Origin: Actinopolyspora lacussalsi subsp. righensis
GTDB taxonomy: Bacteria > Actinomycetota > Actinomycetes > Mycobacteriales > Pseudonocardiaceae
Length of the DNA stretch: 64,000 bases
NCBI RefSeq assembly: GCF_900116555.1
Contig: NZ_FPAT01000001.1
Span: 124,001-188,000 of the forward strand
Direction of reading: 5' to 3'
The translations under genes were made by a program, and so were the position numbers. Each line of letters begins with the position of its first letter. The first letter of the stretch is position 1. A model generated the notes under the pieces. That model was given only the letters and a program-made list of their open reading frames with translations, did not search any database and was not told the origin of the DNA. Positions 51,389-59,163 of this stretch are shown piece after piece.

Positions 51389-52554
51389 TCATGCGATTTC
51401 GTCATCGTGACGGATCAACCGTACACCTGGCCTACTGCACCAACGTGCATCCAGCGGAAGACCTCGAAGGCATCATCGCTCAGTTCGACTACTACGCCGT
51501 ACCGATACGCCGGCGGCTGGGCGTCGAACGGCTCGGGCTCGGACTGTGGTTGGCACGGGACGTGGCCACCACGTTGGTCGAGGACGACACCGCGCTGGCC
51601 CGACTGCGCACCGAGCTGCTGGCACGGGGCCTGGAAGTGGTGACGCTGAACGGTTTCCCCTATCGGGGCTTCCAACGAGCGGTGGTCAAACACGCGGTGT
51701 ACCGGCCCGACTGGTCCGAGCGCGCGAGACTGGACTACACACTCGACTTGGCGAAACTACTGTCCCATCTGCTACCCGAAGACGTCACCAGCGGCAGCGT
51801 GTCCACACTACCGCTGGGATGGGGCGCGTGGTGGTCGGAACACCACCACAACCGAGCCCTGGCACACCTGACCGAACTGACCGACGGGCTCGCTCGACTA
51901 GCCGCGCGGGAGGGACGTTCGGTGCGAGTCGGGTTGGAGCCCGAGCCGGGATGCGTGTTGGAGACGACCGATCAGCTCGTTTCCGCACTGTCCGGAACGG
52001 ACACCGAGCACCTCGGGATCTGTCTGGACACCTGCCACGTGGCCGTGGCGTTCGAAAACCCGCACCGAGCGCTGCGACGGCTGCACGAAGCCGGCCTGCC
52101 AGTGGTCAAAACGCAGGCGTCCTCCGCGCTGCGGGTGGACAATCCCGGCGACTCGACGCAACGTGCGGAACTGAACTCCTTCGTGGAACCCAGGTTTCTG
52201 CATCAGACCCAGCAGAGCGGCGACGGGGTCCGGCGTGCCGTCGATGATCTGGGTTCGGCGCTGGCAGGCGAACTCTCGGGGGATCAACCGTGGCGGGTGC
52301 ACTTCCACACTCCGCTGCACACTGACCCGAGTGCCTCGCTGCGTGGGACGCATGACGTGCTCGGCGAGACCCTCCGCTCGTTGCTCGGCGACAACACGGC
52401 ACACACCCGACACGTGGAGGTGGAGACCTACACCTGGGATGTACTCCCGGACTCGGGAGATCACTCCGCGAGCATCGGTGCCGGGATCGCGGCCGAACTC
52501 GACTGGGCCCGGCGCCGACTGCTCGAACTCGGACTCACGGAGGAAGGTCGATGA
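51385..52554 (+). CDS. eboE: Metabolite traffic protein EboE (TIM-barrel)
   Basis: A 389-residue xylose-isomerase-like TIM barrel characteristic of ebo operons. HLAYCTNVHPAEDLEG near the N-terminus and LNGFPYRGFQ are strong EboE marks; VGLEPEPGCVLET, LDTCHVAVAFE, VKTQASSALR and VHFHTPLHTD hold likely metal ligands. GTG at 51385 overlaps the eboB stop (GTGA); an in-frame ATG two codons later is the alternative start. EboE proteins are linked to export of pathway intermediates in cyanobacteria, though their enzymatic step is unknown. Confidence 0.85.
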   Translation: MIMRFRHRDGSTVHLAYCTNVHPAEDLEGIIAQFDYYAVPIRRRLGVERLGLGLWLARDVATTLVEDDTALARLRTELLARGLEVVTLNGFPYRGFQRAVVKHAVYRPDWSERARLDYTLDLAKLLSHLLPEDVTSGSVSTLPLGWGAWWSEHHHNRALAHLTELTDGLARLAAREGRSVRVGLEPEPGCVLETTDQLVSALSGTDTEHLGICLDTCHVAVAFENPHRALRRLHEAGLPVVKTQASSALRVDNPGDSTQRAELNSFVEPRFLHQTQQSGDGVRRAVDDLGSALAGELSGDQPWRVHFHTPLHTDPSASLRGTHDVLGETLRSLLGDNTAHTRHVEVETYTWDVLPDSGDHSASIGAGIAAELDWARRRLLELGLTEEGR

Positions 52555-53963
52555 ATCACACAGCCGAGGCACGTACTCCGGTACTGCTGCTGGACGTGGT
52601 GGGTTTGACCCCCCGACTTCTCGAACACATGCCCAATCTGGACCGAATAGCGCGCCGTGGTTTTCGAGCCGAGCTGAAAACCGTGTTCCCCGCCGTCACC
52701 TGTCCGGTGCAGTCCAGTCTGCTCACCGGACGACATCCCGGTGACCACGGCATAGTCGGTAACGGCTGGTTCTTCCGTGACATCGGTGAGGTCTTCTTCT
52801 GGCGCCAGTACAACGGGCTGGTGCGCGGCGAAAAGATTTGGCAAGCGGCACGCGAGCGGGATCCCGGCTACCGGGTCAGCAACGTCTGCTGGTGGTACGC
52901 GATGGGGATGGACGTCGACGAGACCGTGACCCCTCGTCCCGTTTACCACGCGGACGGACGCAAGTCGCCGGACTGCTACACCTACCCAACGGGGCTGCGT
53001 GACGAGCTCACCGACAAGTTCGGGACCTTTCCGCTGTTCAACTACTGGGGACCGACCGCTTCGATCGAGTCCAGCCGTTGGATCGCCGAGGCCACCGGCC
53101 ACTTGCTGTCCACTCGCGGTTCGGACCTGACGATGGCCTACATCCCGCACCTCGACTACGACCTGCAACGCTACGGCCCGGACAGTCCCCGAGCCGCGGC
53201 GGCGGCACGGGAAGTGGACAGGGCGTTGGCTCCGTTGCTGAACCGCGCGGAAGCGCAAGGAGTCACGGTACTGGCCCTGTCGGAGTACGGCATGACAGAG
53301 GTGAGCCGGCCGATCGACATCAATCGCGCACTGCGGCGAGAACGACTGCTGCACGTACACACCCAGGCGGGCATGGAGTACCTCGATCCGTGGAGTTCCC
53401 GTGCCTTCGCCGTCGCGGATCATCAGGCGGCGCACATATACGTCCGGGACACAGATGATCTCGCCAGAGTACGTGACGTCGTCGGTGCGCTGCCCGGTGT
53501 CGACGAAGTTCTCGACACATCGGGCAAGAAACGGTACGGCATCGATCACGAACGGACCGGTGACCTGGTGGCGGTAGCCGAACCCGACTCGTGGTTCACC
53601 TACTACTACTGGTTGGACGACGCACGGGCCCCCGATTTCGCCACGCACGTGGAGATCCACCGCAAGCCCGGCTACGACCCGGCCGAACTGTTCATGGATC
53701 CCCGCGACCGGCTGGTCAGGTTACGCGCGGCGACAGCGGTGGCCCGCAAGAAACTGGGACTGCGGTACCGGATGAACGTGGTACCGCTCGATCCGACCCC
53801 GGTTCACGGCAGTCACGGCAGGCTCGCGGACAGCGCCTCCCACGGACCGGTGCTGTTGTGCTCCGATGAACGCTTCGGCCGGGAGAGTTACCACGCCACG
53901 GAAGTCAAGGACCTGTTGCTCGAGCTCTCCGGCCTTCGCGAACCGCGACGGACAACGCGTTGA
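52551..53963 (+). CDS. EboF-like nucleotide pyrophosphatase/alkaline phosphatase-superfamily protein
   Basis: A 470-residue phosphodiesterase-like protein. Asp15 in LLLDVVG, the nucleophile Thr50 in FPAVTCPVQSSLLTG and IPHLDYDLQRYGP represent the first metal and nucleophile sites. In the C-terminal half the usual SDHGM metal site reads SEYGM, while VADHQ keeps a Asp-His pair. This substitution suggests altered metal use. The protein would cleave a phosphoester or phosphonate, perhaps removing a nucleotide or phosphate from the prenylated product. It overlaps eboE by ATGA. Such a gene ends many ebo operons. Confidence 0.78.
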   Translation: MNHTAEARTPVLLLDVVGLTPRLLEHMPNLDRIARRGFRAELKTVFPAVTCPVQSSLLTGRHPGDHGIVGNGWFFRDIGEVFFWRQYNGLVRGEKIWQAARERDPGYRVSNVCWWYAMGMDVDETVTPRPVYHADGRKSPDCYTYPTGLRDELTDKFGTFPLFNYWGPTASIESSRWIAEATGHLLSTRGSDLTMAYIPHLDYDLQRYGPDSPRAAAAAREVDRALAPLLNRAEAQGVTVLALSEYGMTEVSRPIDINRALRRERLLHVHTQAGMEYLDPWSSRAFAVADHQAAHIYVRDTDDLARVRDVVGALPGVDEVLDTSGKKRYGIDHERTGDLVAVAEPDSWFTYYYWLDDARAPDFATHVEIHRKPGYDPAELFMDPRDRLVRLRAATAVARKKLGLRYRMNVVPLDPTPVHGSHGRLADSASHGPVLLCSDERFGRESYHATEVKDLLLELSGLREPRRTTR

Positions 53964-53987
53964 ACACCACCACGGGAAAGGATGATC

Positions 53988-54998
53988 ATGCCCCGACCGA
54001 TCACACTGTTCACCGGCCAGTGGGCCGACCTGCCGTTCGAGGACGTGGCCAAACTCGCCTCGGAATGGGGCTACGACGGCCTGGAGATCGCCTGCTGGGG
54101 TGATCACTTCGAGGTGGACAGGGCGCTCGCGGAAAAGGACTACGTACGGCGGAAACGAGAGGTACTGGAAAAGCACGATCTGAACTGCTGGGTGCTGTCG
54201 AACCACCTGCTCGGCCAGGCCACCTGCGATTATCCGATCGACGAACGACACCGGAACATCCTTCCCCCGGAGATCTGGGGGGACGGTGATCCCGAAGGTG
54301 TTCGACAACGTGCCGCGGAACGGATGCGGGACACGGCGAGAGCCGCGGCCGAGTTCGGTGTGGACAAAGTCGTCGGTTTCACCGGCTCTCCGATCTGGTA
54401 CACGGTGGCGATGTTCCCGCCGACTCCCGACGAAATGGTGCAGCGTGGTTACCAGGAGTTCGCCGACCGCTGGAACCCCATTCTCGACGTGTTCGACGAG
54501 TGTGGTGTCCGGTTCGCGTTGGAGGTCCATCCCACCGAGATCGCCTACGACTACTGGACCACGGTTCGTACTCTCGAAGCGGTGGACCACCGATCCGCAC
54601 TCGGACTGAACTTCGATCCCTCGCATTACGTGTGGCAGGGCTTCGATCCGGTGACTTTTCTGTGGGACTTTCAGGACCGCATCCTGCACGTCGACTGCAA
54701 GGAGGCGCGTGTCAGGAGCAATGACGGCCGCAGTGGAGTGCTCGGCTCACACCTCCCCTGGGGAGACCCCAGGCGTGGCTGGGATTTCGTGTCCACCGGG
54801 CACGGCCACGTCCCCTGGGAGGACTGCTTCCGCACGCTCAACACGATCGGCTACGACGGTCCGATTTCCATCGAATGGGAGGACGCGGGCATGGATCGGC
54901 TGCGGGGAGCTCCCGAAGCGCTGGAGTTCGTGCGGAACCTGAACTTCACTCCGCCTGCGGCGTCTTTCGATGCCGCTTTCGGTTCCGAGACACAGTAG
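53988..54998 (+). CDS. Sugar phosphate isomerase/epimerase family protein
   Basis: A 336-residue xylose-isomerase-like barrel, the second of its type in the operon. [62 protein letters not shown] and [10 protein letters not shown] hold a full set of probable metal ligands (Glu, Asp, His). The ATG at 53988 is chosen because GGAAAGG lies 6 nt upstream; an ATG two codons earlier has none. It starts 24 bp after the phosphodiesterase gene and ends the operon. Relatives are linked to Gfo/Idh/MocA dehydrogenases in 3-keto sugar and inositol pathways. Confidence 0.82.
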   Translation: MPRPITLFTGQWADLPFEDVAKLASEWGYDGLEIACWGDHFEVDRALAEKDYVRRKREVLEKHDLNCWVLSNHLLGQATCDYPIDERHRNILPPEIWGDGDPEGVRQRAAERMRDTARAAAEFGVDKVVGFTGSPIWYTVAMFPPTPDEMVQRGYQEFADRWNPILDVFDECGVRFALEVHPTEIAYDYWTTVRTLEAVDHRSALGLNFDPSHYVWQGFDPVTFLWDFQDRILHVDCKEARVRSNDGRSGVLGSHLPWGDPRRGWDFVSTGHGHVPWEDCFRTLNTIGYDGPISIEWEDAGMDRLRGAPEALEFVRNLNFTPPAASFDAAFGSETQ

Positions 54999-55063
54999 GG
55001 CCTCCCGATCTCACGTGGCGAAAACTGTCAGTCGCCACTTCCGGTGACACCAACTCCAAAACC

Positions 55064-55100
55064 GACTTGGCAAACCGACTGCGCGGTTTGCCAAGTCTTT
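55064..55100. terminator. Intrinsic terminator of the Ebo-type operon
   Basis: GACTTGGCAAACCG (55064-55077) pairs perfectly with CGGTTTGCCAAGTC (55084-55097) around ACTGCG and is followed by TTT. It is about 66 bp past the last operon gene and probably serves both convergent genes. Confidence 0.85.
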
Positions 55101-55256
55101 CCCCGACAACTCCACCACACGGCCGCTACTGAGCACGTCCGTGAGTTCTTCCCGCCGCGTCGAAGGGCACTCCCGTGTCCTCGACGCGCGAGGCAGGACC
55201 GCGACAGGGTGGACGGCGCACCCGACCGAACTCTGCCGCGGAGCCTTGCCGAACGA

Positions 55257-56216
55257 TCATCGCCGCGTTTCGTCGGACAATCGCCGGACCAGTACGGTCG
55301 AGTCGACCGCGACCCGCCCTTCCTGTTCCAGAGTCACCCGCACGGTGTCCCCCGCGATCGGTTCGTCGTGGACCCGCACGAAACACGACCGTCCCAACTC
55401 GATGTAACTGTGGAAGCGGGTTCGCATACCCACCGGCAGCACCGTGTCCGGACAGAATTCGGAGCGTGCGGCTTGACGCGCCGCTTCCAGAGCGGTCATT
55501 CCCGGAACATGATCGACCGGGTGATCGAACAGCACCGGATGCGTACGTCCGTCCCGCAGCAACCAGGTACGTTCGTGAGGCGTCGGCGCCAGCAGCACAT
55601 CGGACGGACAATCACGACCGACCCGCCACGGCGGAACGGACTCCGGAAGTTCCGCCTGATCAGCCGCATCGGTGAAGTCGTCACAGCCTGCCCGAATTCG
55701 CGCGTAAGCCGCGGGGGATATGCAACTGTACGGCAGCGTGACCCTCCCGACGAAGACCCCGTCACGATATCCGTGCACGTGCATATTCGCCCCGGCGAAT
55801 GTCCTACCCCGCCATTTGACGTTTTCGCAGTGAATTTCCAGTACGATTTGGGCGGGGGTATCGGCGAGACGAAGCGCTTCCGGCTTCACCTCGTAATCCA
55901 ATGTGTCCATTATGAACTGGTGCCCGTAGGGAACGCCGAAGCCGACGTGCCCCACGACCAACCCTGCCTGCCGCGCCGCCTCCGCGAACAGGAGAGGATC
56001 GTGACCACCCGCGACCGGCCCGTAAAGGGCGTGCGCACGAGGTAATTGTGCCCCCAGCACGAAATCGTTCTCGCCGCGTTCACCGAAACTGGTAACCAGA
56101 ACCTCGGTATTCGCGGCACGATGGACCCAGCGACGTGGCAGACTCTGCTCGAACGAGACGGTTGGTTGCTCACGGGACTCTTCGGTGACGGTGTCGGCGA
56201 CGATACTGCTGGTCAT
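55257..56216 (-). CDS. afsA: AfsA-type gamma-butyrolactone biosynthesis protein
   Basis: A 319-residue AfsA/ScbA homologue with two hot-dog-fold repeats. AfsA enzymes join a beta-keto acyl chain from acyl carrier protein to dihydroxyacetone phosphate, the first step to A-factor-type signals. Repeat one contains FGERGENDFVLGAQLPRAHA and DPLLFAEAARQAG; repeat two contains PVDHVPGMTALEAARQAA and RTRFHSYIELG. The ATG at 56216 has GGAGG 5 nt upstream. It diverges from an MDR reductase gene, with two ARE-like palindromes between them, and two receptor genes follow that, giving a complete signalling locus. Confidence 0.85.
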   Translation of the reverse strand: MTSSIVADTVTEESREQPTVSFEQSLPRRWVHRAANTEVLVTSFGERGENDFVLGAQLPRAHALYGPVAGGHDPLLFAEAARQAGLVVGHVGFGVPYGHQFIMDTLDYEVKPEALRLADTPAQIVLEIHCENVKWRGRTFAGANMHVHGYRDGVFVGRVTLPYSCISPAAYARIRAGCDDFTDAADQAELPESVPPWRVGRDCPSDVLLAPTPHERTWLLRDGRTHPVLFDHPVDHVPGMTALEAARQAARSEFCPDTVLPVGMRTRFHSYIELGRSCFVRVHDEPIAGDTVRVTLEQEGRVAVDSTVLVRRLSDETRR

Positions 56217-56237
56217 AAGGTCCTCCACAGCATTAAA

Positions 56238-56260
56238 GATACCTACCGTGCGGTTTGAAA
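56238..56260. promoter_or_regulatory. ARE-like receptor site 1 (afsA/MDR promoter)
   Basis: The site has GATACCTACCG, TG and CGGTTTGAAA, centred on the palindrome ACCGTGCGGT (56245-56254). It resembles autoregulatory elements bound by ArpA/ScbR-type receptors and starts 22 bp upstream of the afsA ATG. Confidence 0.6.
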
Positions 56261-56279
56261 TCCCCCTCCATGAGGATAG

Positions 56280-56300
56280 AGACCGGTTAGTCGGTTTTTC
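56280..56300. promoter_or_regulatory. ARE-like receptor site 2 (afsA/MDR promoter)
   Basis: AGACCGGTTAGTCGGTTTTT lies about 70-90 bp from both start codons of the divergent pair. ACCG and CGGT half-sites followed by a T-run are typical of receptor elements. Confidence 0.5.
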
Positions 56301-56372
56301 AAGAGTGTAGTGAGTAGTCTTGAAGGGAAACTTCGGTCAGCCGGCTCGCCGTTCGGGCTCGCCGGTTCGACG

Positions 56373-57419
56373 ATGATTGGTGGTGTTGCGGTGACTTCCG
56401 GACCAACGCTCGTGCCCGCGGAACCGAACCGGGAAGTACATCTCGGCGAAGCGACGGGAATGCCACTCACCTCGGAACACTTCCGCGTGATCACCACGGC
56501 GGTGCCTCGCCCCGGCACCGGCGAAGTCCTGGTGCGCAACAGGCTCATGGCGGTGACGGCGGCGATGTGCACCATGATGGTCGCCGAGGAACTCCCGATA
56601 CCTTCCTATCGGCGGGGGAGTCCACTGTGGGGTGCCGCCATCGGCGAGGTCGTGGCCGCGGGGCCGGCGAGCGATATCGAACCCGGTGCCCTGGTAAAGC
56701 ACGGACTGGGTTGGCGCGACTACGCACTGCTGAAAACGACGGCGGTCGAGTCGATAGAGCCCACCGACGCACACGCCCCTGGCGCACTGCTCTCGCACGG
56801 TGCTCCCGCCTGGGCCGCGTTGCGCAGGGTCGCGCGGGTCGGAAACGGGGACACGGTCTTCGTGAGCGGGGCGGCAGGTGGCCTCGGCACCCTGGCCGGA
56901 CAGATCGCGCGACACCTCGGCGCGAAACGAGTGCTGGGAAGCACCGGCTCACCAGAGAAGGCCGACCGGCTGCGTCGAGAACTCGGTTACGACGAACTCG
57001 TGATGCGGAACGAGACCACTGTCACGAATCAACTGCGACTGGCCGCACCGGAGGGTCTGGACGTCGTCTGCGACACCGTGGGCGGCGAACAGCTCGAAGC
57101 CGCGGTGGAAAACGCCAACACCGGGGCACGTGTGGCGCTGCTGGGGGCGCTGTCGGGCCAACTCGGTGGGGACGGACTCAGCGCGCCGACCCGCTTGGAC
57201 TCCGCGCTGCTGATCAGGCGGAGGATGGAAATCCGGGGTGTCTCGCTACGGGATCACGCGGACGCGGAGCGGGAGTGGACCCGCGTGTTCGTGGACGGTC
57301 TCACCGAAGGGGCTTTCAGCTTTCCACACACCAGGCTGTACGGACTCGAACGAGCCCCCGAAGCACTTCGTGAGCTCGTAGCCGGCGAACACATGGGGAC
57401 CGTACTGGTGGAGCTCTGA
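56373..57419 (+). CDS. MDR-type NADPH-dependent reductase
   Basis: A 348-residue zinc-free medium-chain reductase of the quinone oxidoreductase type. The nucleotide loop is VSGAAGGLGTLAGQIA; GEVLVRNRLMAV and GALLSHGAPAWAALRRV are typical of 2-alkenal or quinone reductases. An enone or butenolide is a likely substrate; reductases complete gamma-butyrolactone synthesis in several actinomycetes. The ATG at 56373 is a compromise: the frame is open from 56310 and a GTG at 56391, 7 nt after GGTGG, is also possible. It shares a control region with afsA. Confidence 0.75.
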   Translation: MIGGVAVTSGPTLVPAEPNREVHLGEATGMPLTSEHFRVITTAVPRPGTGEVLVRNRLMAVTAAMCTMMVAEELPIPSYRRGSPLWGAAIGEVVAAGPASDIEPGALVKHGLGWRDYALLKTTAVESIEPTDAHAPGALLSHGAPAWAALRRVARVGNGDTVFVSGAAGGLGTLAGQIARHLGAKRVLGSTGSPEKADRLRRELGYDELVMRNETTVTNQLRLAAPEGLDVVCDTVGGEQLEAAVENANTGARVALLGALSGQLGGDGLSAPTRLDSALLIRRRMEIRGVSLRDHADAEREWTRVFVDGLTEGAFSFPHTRLYGLERAPEALRELVAGEHMGTVLVEL

Positions 57420-57456
57420 GAACTCCGCCGCGGGAGGGCGTTCAGGCACAGCGGGA

Positions 57457-58119
57457 TCACGAGGACGCGATGTCGGTGGCCTCGTGCTGCTGGGGAATAC
57501 CACCGAAGTCGTCGAGATCACCGACACCGTCCGGTTCGATTCGTGCCAGCACCCCCGGAGTCGCGATTCCGGGCAGCAGATGACGCCACAACGTGGCAAC
57601 CCGGTCACATACGTCCTCGCGGTTGGTAGCGGCCTGCGAGAACAGCTGAACGCCCAAGTAGGAGGCGACGAACATCTCCGCGGTCTCCACCGGGTCGACG
57701 GAGGGCAACACTTCCCCGCTCTCCTTGGCGGAGGAGAACATCGAACGGAACACACTGGTCCACTGCTGGTACGGAACGATCGGTTCCTCGGCGAACCCCG
57801 TCTCCACGGCGATTCGCGTACCCGCCTGCAACAACGGATCGGACTGCAACGCCCGGGCCACGCGCTGCGAGAGATCGACCGCGTCCTGCAACCGCGAGCT
57901 CGTCACCGGCACGGTCGATATGTTGGTCTGCTCCTCGATCACGGCCTCCGCCAACGCCTGCTTGGACGGGAAGTGGAAATACATCGCCCCCTTGGTCACC
58001 CCGGCGTGATCGAGGATCTCCGCGATCGTCGCCCCTTCGTAACCACGTGTGGCGATCACCTCGGCCCCGGCCCGCAGCACCAGGGCCCTCGTCCGCACCG
58101 CGCGTTCCTGCTTAACCAA
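57457..58119 (-). CDS. ArpA/ScbR-type gamma-butyrolactone receptor (TetR family)
   Basis: A 220-residue TetR-family repressor. The helix-turn-helix TIAEILDHAGVTKGAMYFHF (residues 31-50) and the following PSKQALA match gamma-butyrolactone receptors very closely. Trp120 in PYQQW corresponds to the conserved pocket Trp needed for ligand response. The TTG start is preceded by GGAGGAG. It lies in a locus with afsA; an ARE-like site about 93 bp upstream suggests autoregulation. On binding its butyrolactone it would release target promoters of antibiotic or differentiation genes. Confidence 0.85.
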   Translation of the reverse strand: MVKQERAVRTRALVLRAGAEVIATRGYEGATIAEILDHAGVTKGAMYFHFPSKQALAEAVIEEQTNISTVPVTSSRLQDAVDLSQRVARALQSDPLLQAGTRIAVETGFAEEPIVPYQQWTSVFRSMFSSAKESGEVLPSVDPVETAEMFVASYLGVQLFSQAATNREDVCDRVATLWRHLLPGIATPGVLARIEPDGVGDLDDFGGIPQQHEATDIASS

Positions 58120-58203
58120 GCTCTCCTCCAGTACGTTGCCGGACCACCGATATCCCTACGTCAACGACCGGGACACGTCGGATTCACTGTTTCGGTCAAC
58201 ATA

Positions 58204-58893
58204 TCAATCCAACCGGGCGGTACTTTTCAATGCTGAACCACTGTGCGCCTCGGAACCGAGCCGCCACTCGGACAGCACCTCCTCCGAGGAGCCCGTAACC
58301 GCGACCGCTTGCTCGCGCACATGCAACAGCATGTGCCAGATGCGGTCCACACTCCCCTCGTTCCACCATGCGGGATTGTTTCGCGCCAGGATCTCCAGGC
58401 CCACCGTGGCCGAGACCAACAGACCGGCCCCCGCCTCGAGGTCCATACCGCTGGGCACCTCGCGCTGGTTACGAGCTCGCACCAACAAGCGATACACGAC
58501 CAGCCACCAGTGGTGGTACGGATCACCCGACAACCGGCTGCTGACATCCGTCTCCCGAGCCAGTCTGATCATCGCACGGGCGACCACGTCACGGCGGAGA
58601 GTACGCACGAGGGCCCCGCACAACAGAGCCAGCGTGTCGAACGCCGAGTGGTACCAGCGATAGTTCTCGGCCACCACTTTTCCGAGTCTCGCGATCCCGG
58701 CCTCGTAAACGGCGTCCGCGAGCTGCTCCTTGGTATCGAAATGGAAGTACAGTGCCCCCTTCGAGACGCCGGCAACCGCCACGATGCGAGTCAGTGTCGC
58801 GTCCCGCACACCGTCGCGTTCGACCACCTCGGCAGCGGCGTGCACCACCCGACAGCGGGTCTGCTCGGCCCGCTCCTGCCTCATCGCCATCAC
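58204..58893 (-). CDS. Second gamma-butyrolactone-receptor-like TetR regulator
   Basis: A 229-residue TetR-family repressor of the ArpA/ScbR type. The helix-turn-helix TLTRIVAVAGVSKGALYFHF (residues 33-52) is followed by DTKEQLADAV. Two Trp residues (129-130, YHHWW) occupy the pocket region. Such second homologues may be pseudo-receptors that respond to antibiotics rather than butyrolactones. The GTG at 58893 has GGGAG 6 nt upstream; ATG one codon later is equally possible. ARE-like site 3 lies 27 bp upstream. Confidence 0.82.
   Translation of the reverse strand: MMAMRQERAEQTRCRVVHAAAEVVERDGVRDATLTRIVAVAGVSKGALYFHFDTKEQLADAVYEAGIARLGKVVAENYRWYHSAFDTLALLCGALVRTLRRDVVARAMIRLARETDVSSRLSGDPYHHWWLVVYRLLVRARNQREVPSGMDLEAGAGLLVSATVGLEILARNNPAWWNEGSVDRIWHMLLHVREQAVAVTGSSEEVLSEWRLGSEAHSGSALKSTARLD
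58212..58221. promoter_or_regulatory. ARE-like receptor site 4
   Basis: ACCGGGCGGT has the same ACCG-N2-CGGT core as site 1 and is followed by ACTTTT. It sits at the very 3' end of the second tetR gene and 93 bp upstream of the first receptor start. Confidence 0.45.
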
Positions 58894-58919
58894 GACATGC
58901 TCCCTGTCTCGTCTCTAAT

Positions 58920-58941
58920 AAAACCAACTAAGCGGTTTAAA
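58920..58941. promoter_or_regulatory. ARE-like receptor site 3
   Basis: AAAACCAACTA and AGCGGTTTAAA form an AAACC/GGTTT inverted repeat flanked by AT-rich sequence, 27 bp upstream of the second receptor gene start. It overlaps the expected promoter. Confidence 0.55.
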
Positions 58942-59163
58942 TATTTTCACTGTACTGCCGACGGACAGGAAGAACCAACGGCCGAACAGGCACAGGTAAG
59001 GTGAACACTCTCCGTGTCCTCGCGTGATGCGGGGCAGAACGCGCCCACGAGGTGGGCGACGAGGCCGGCCGACAACGAACGAGAACGTGCGATGAATTTC
59101 ATCACACGGGTTCGTCCCGCCTTCGGGTCCGTACTGAACCGAACCGCGAGGTCCCCGCTCGCC

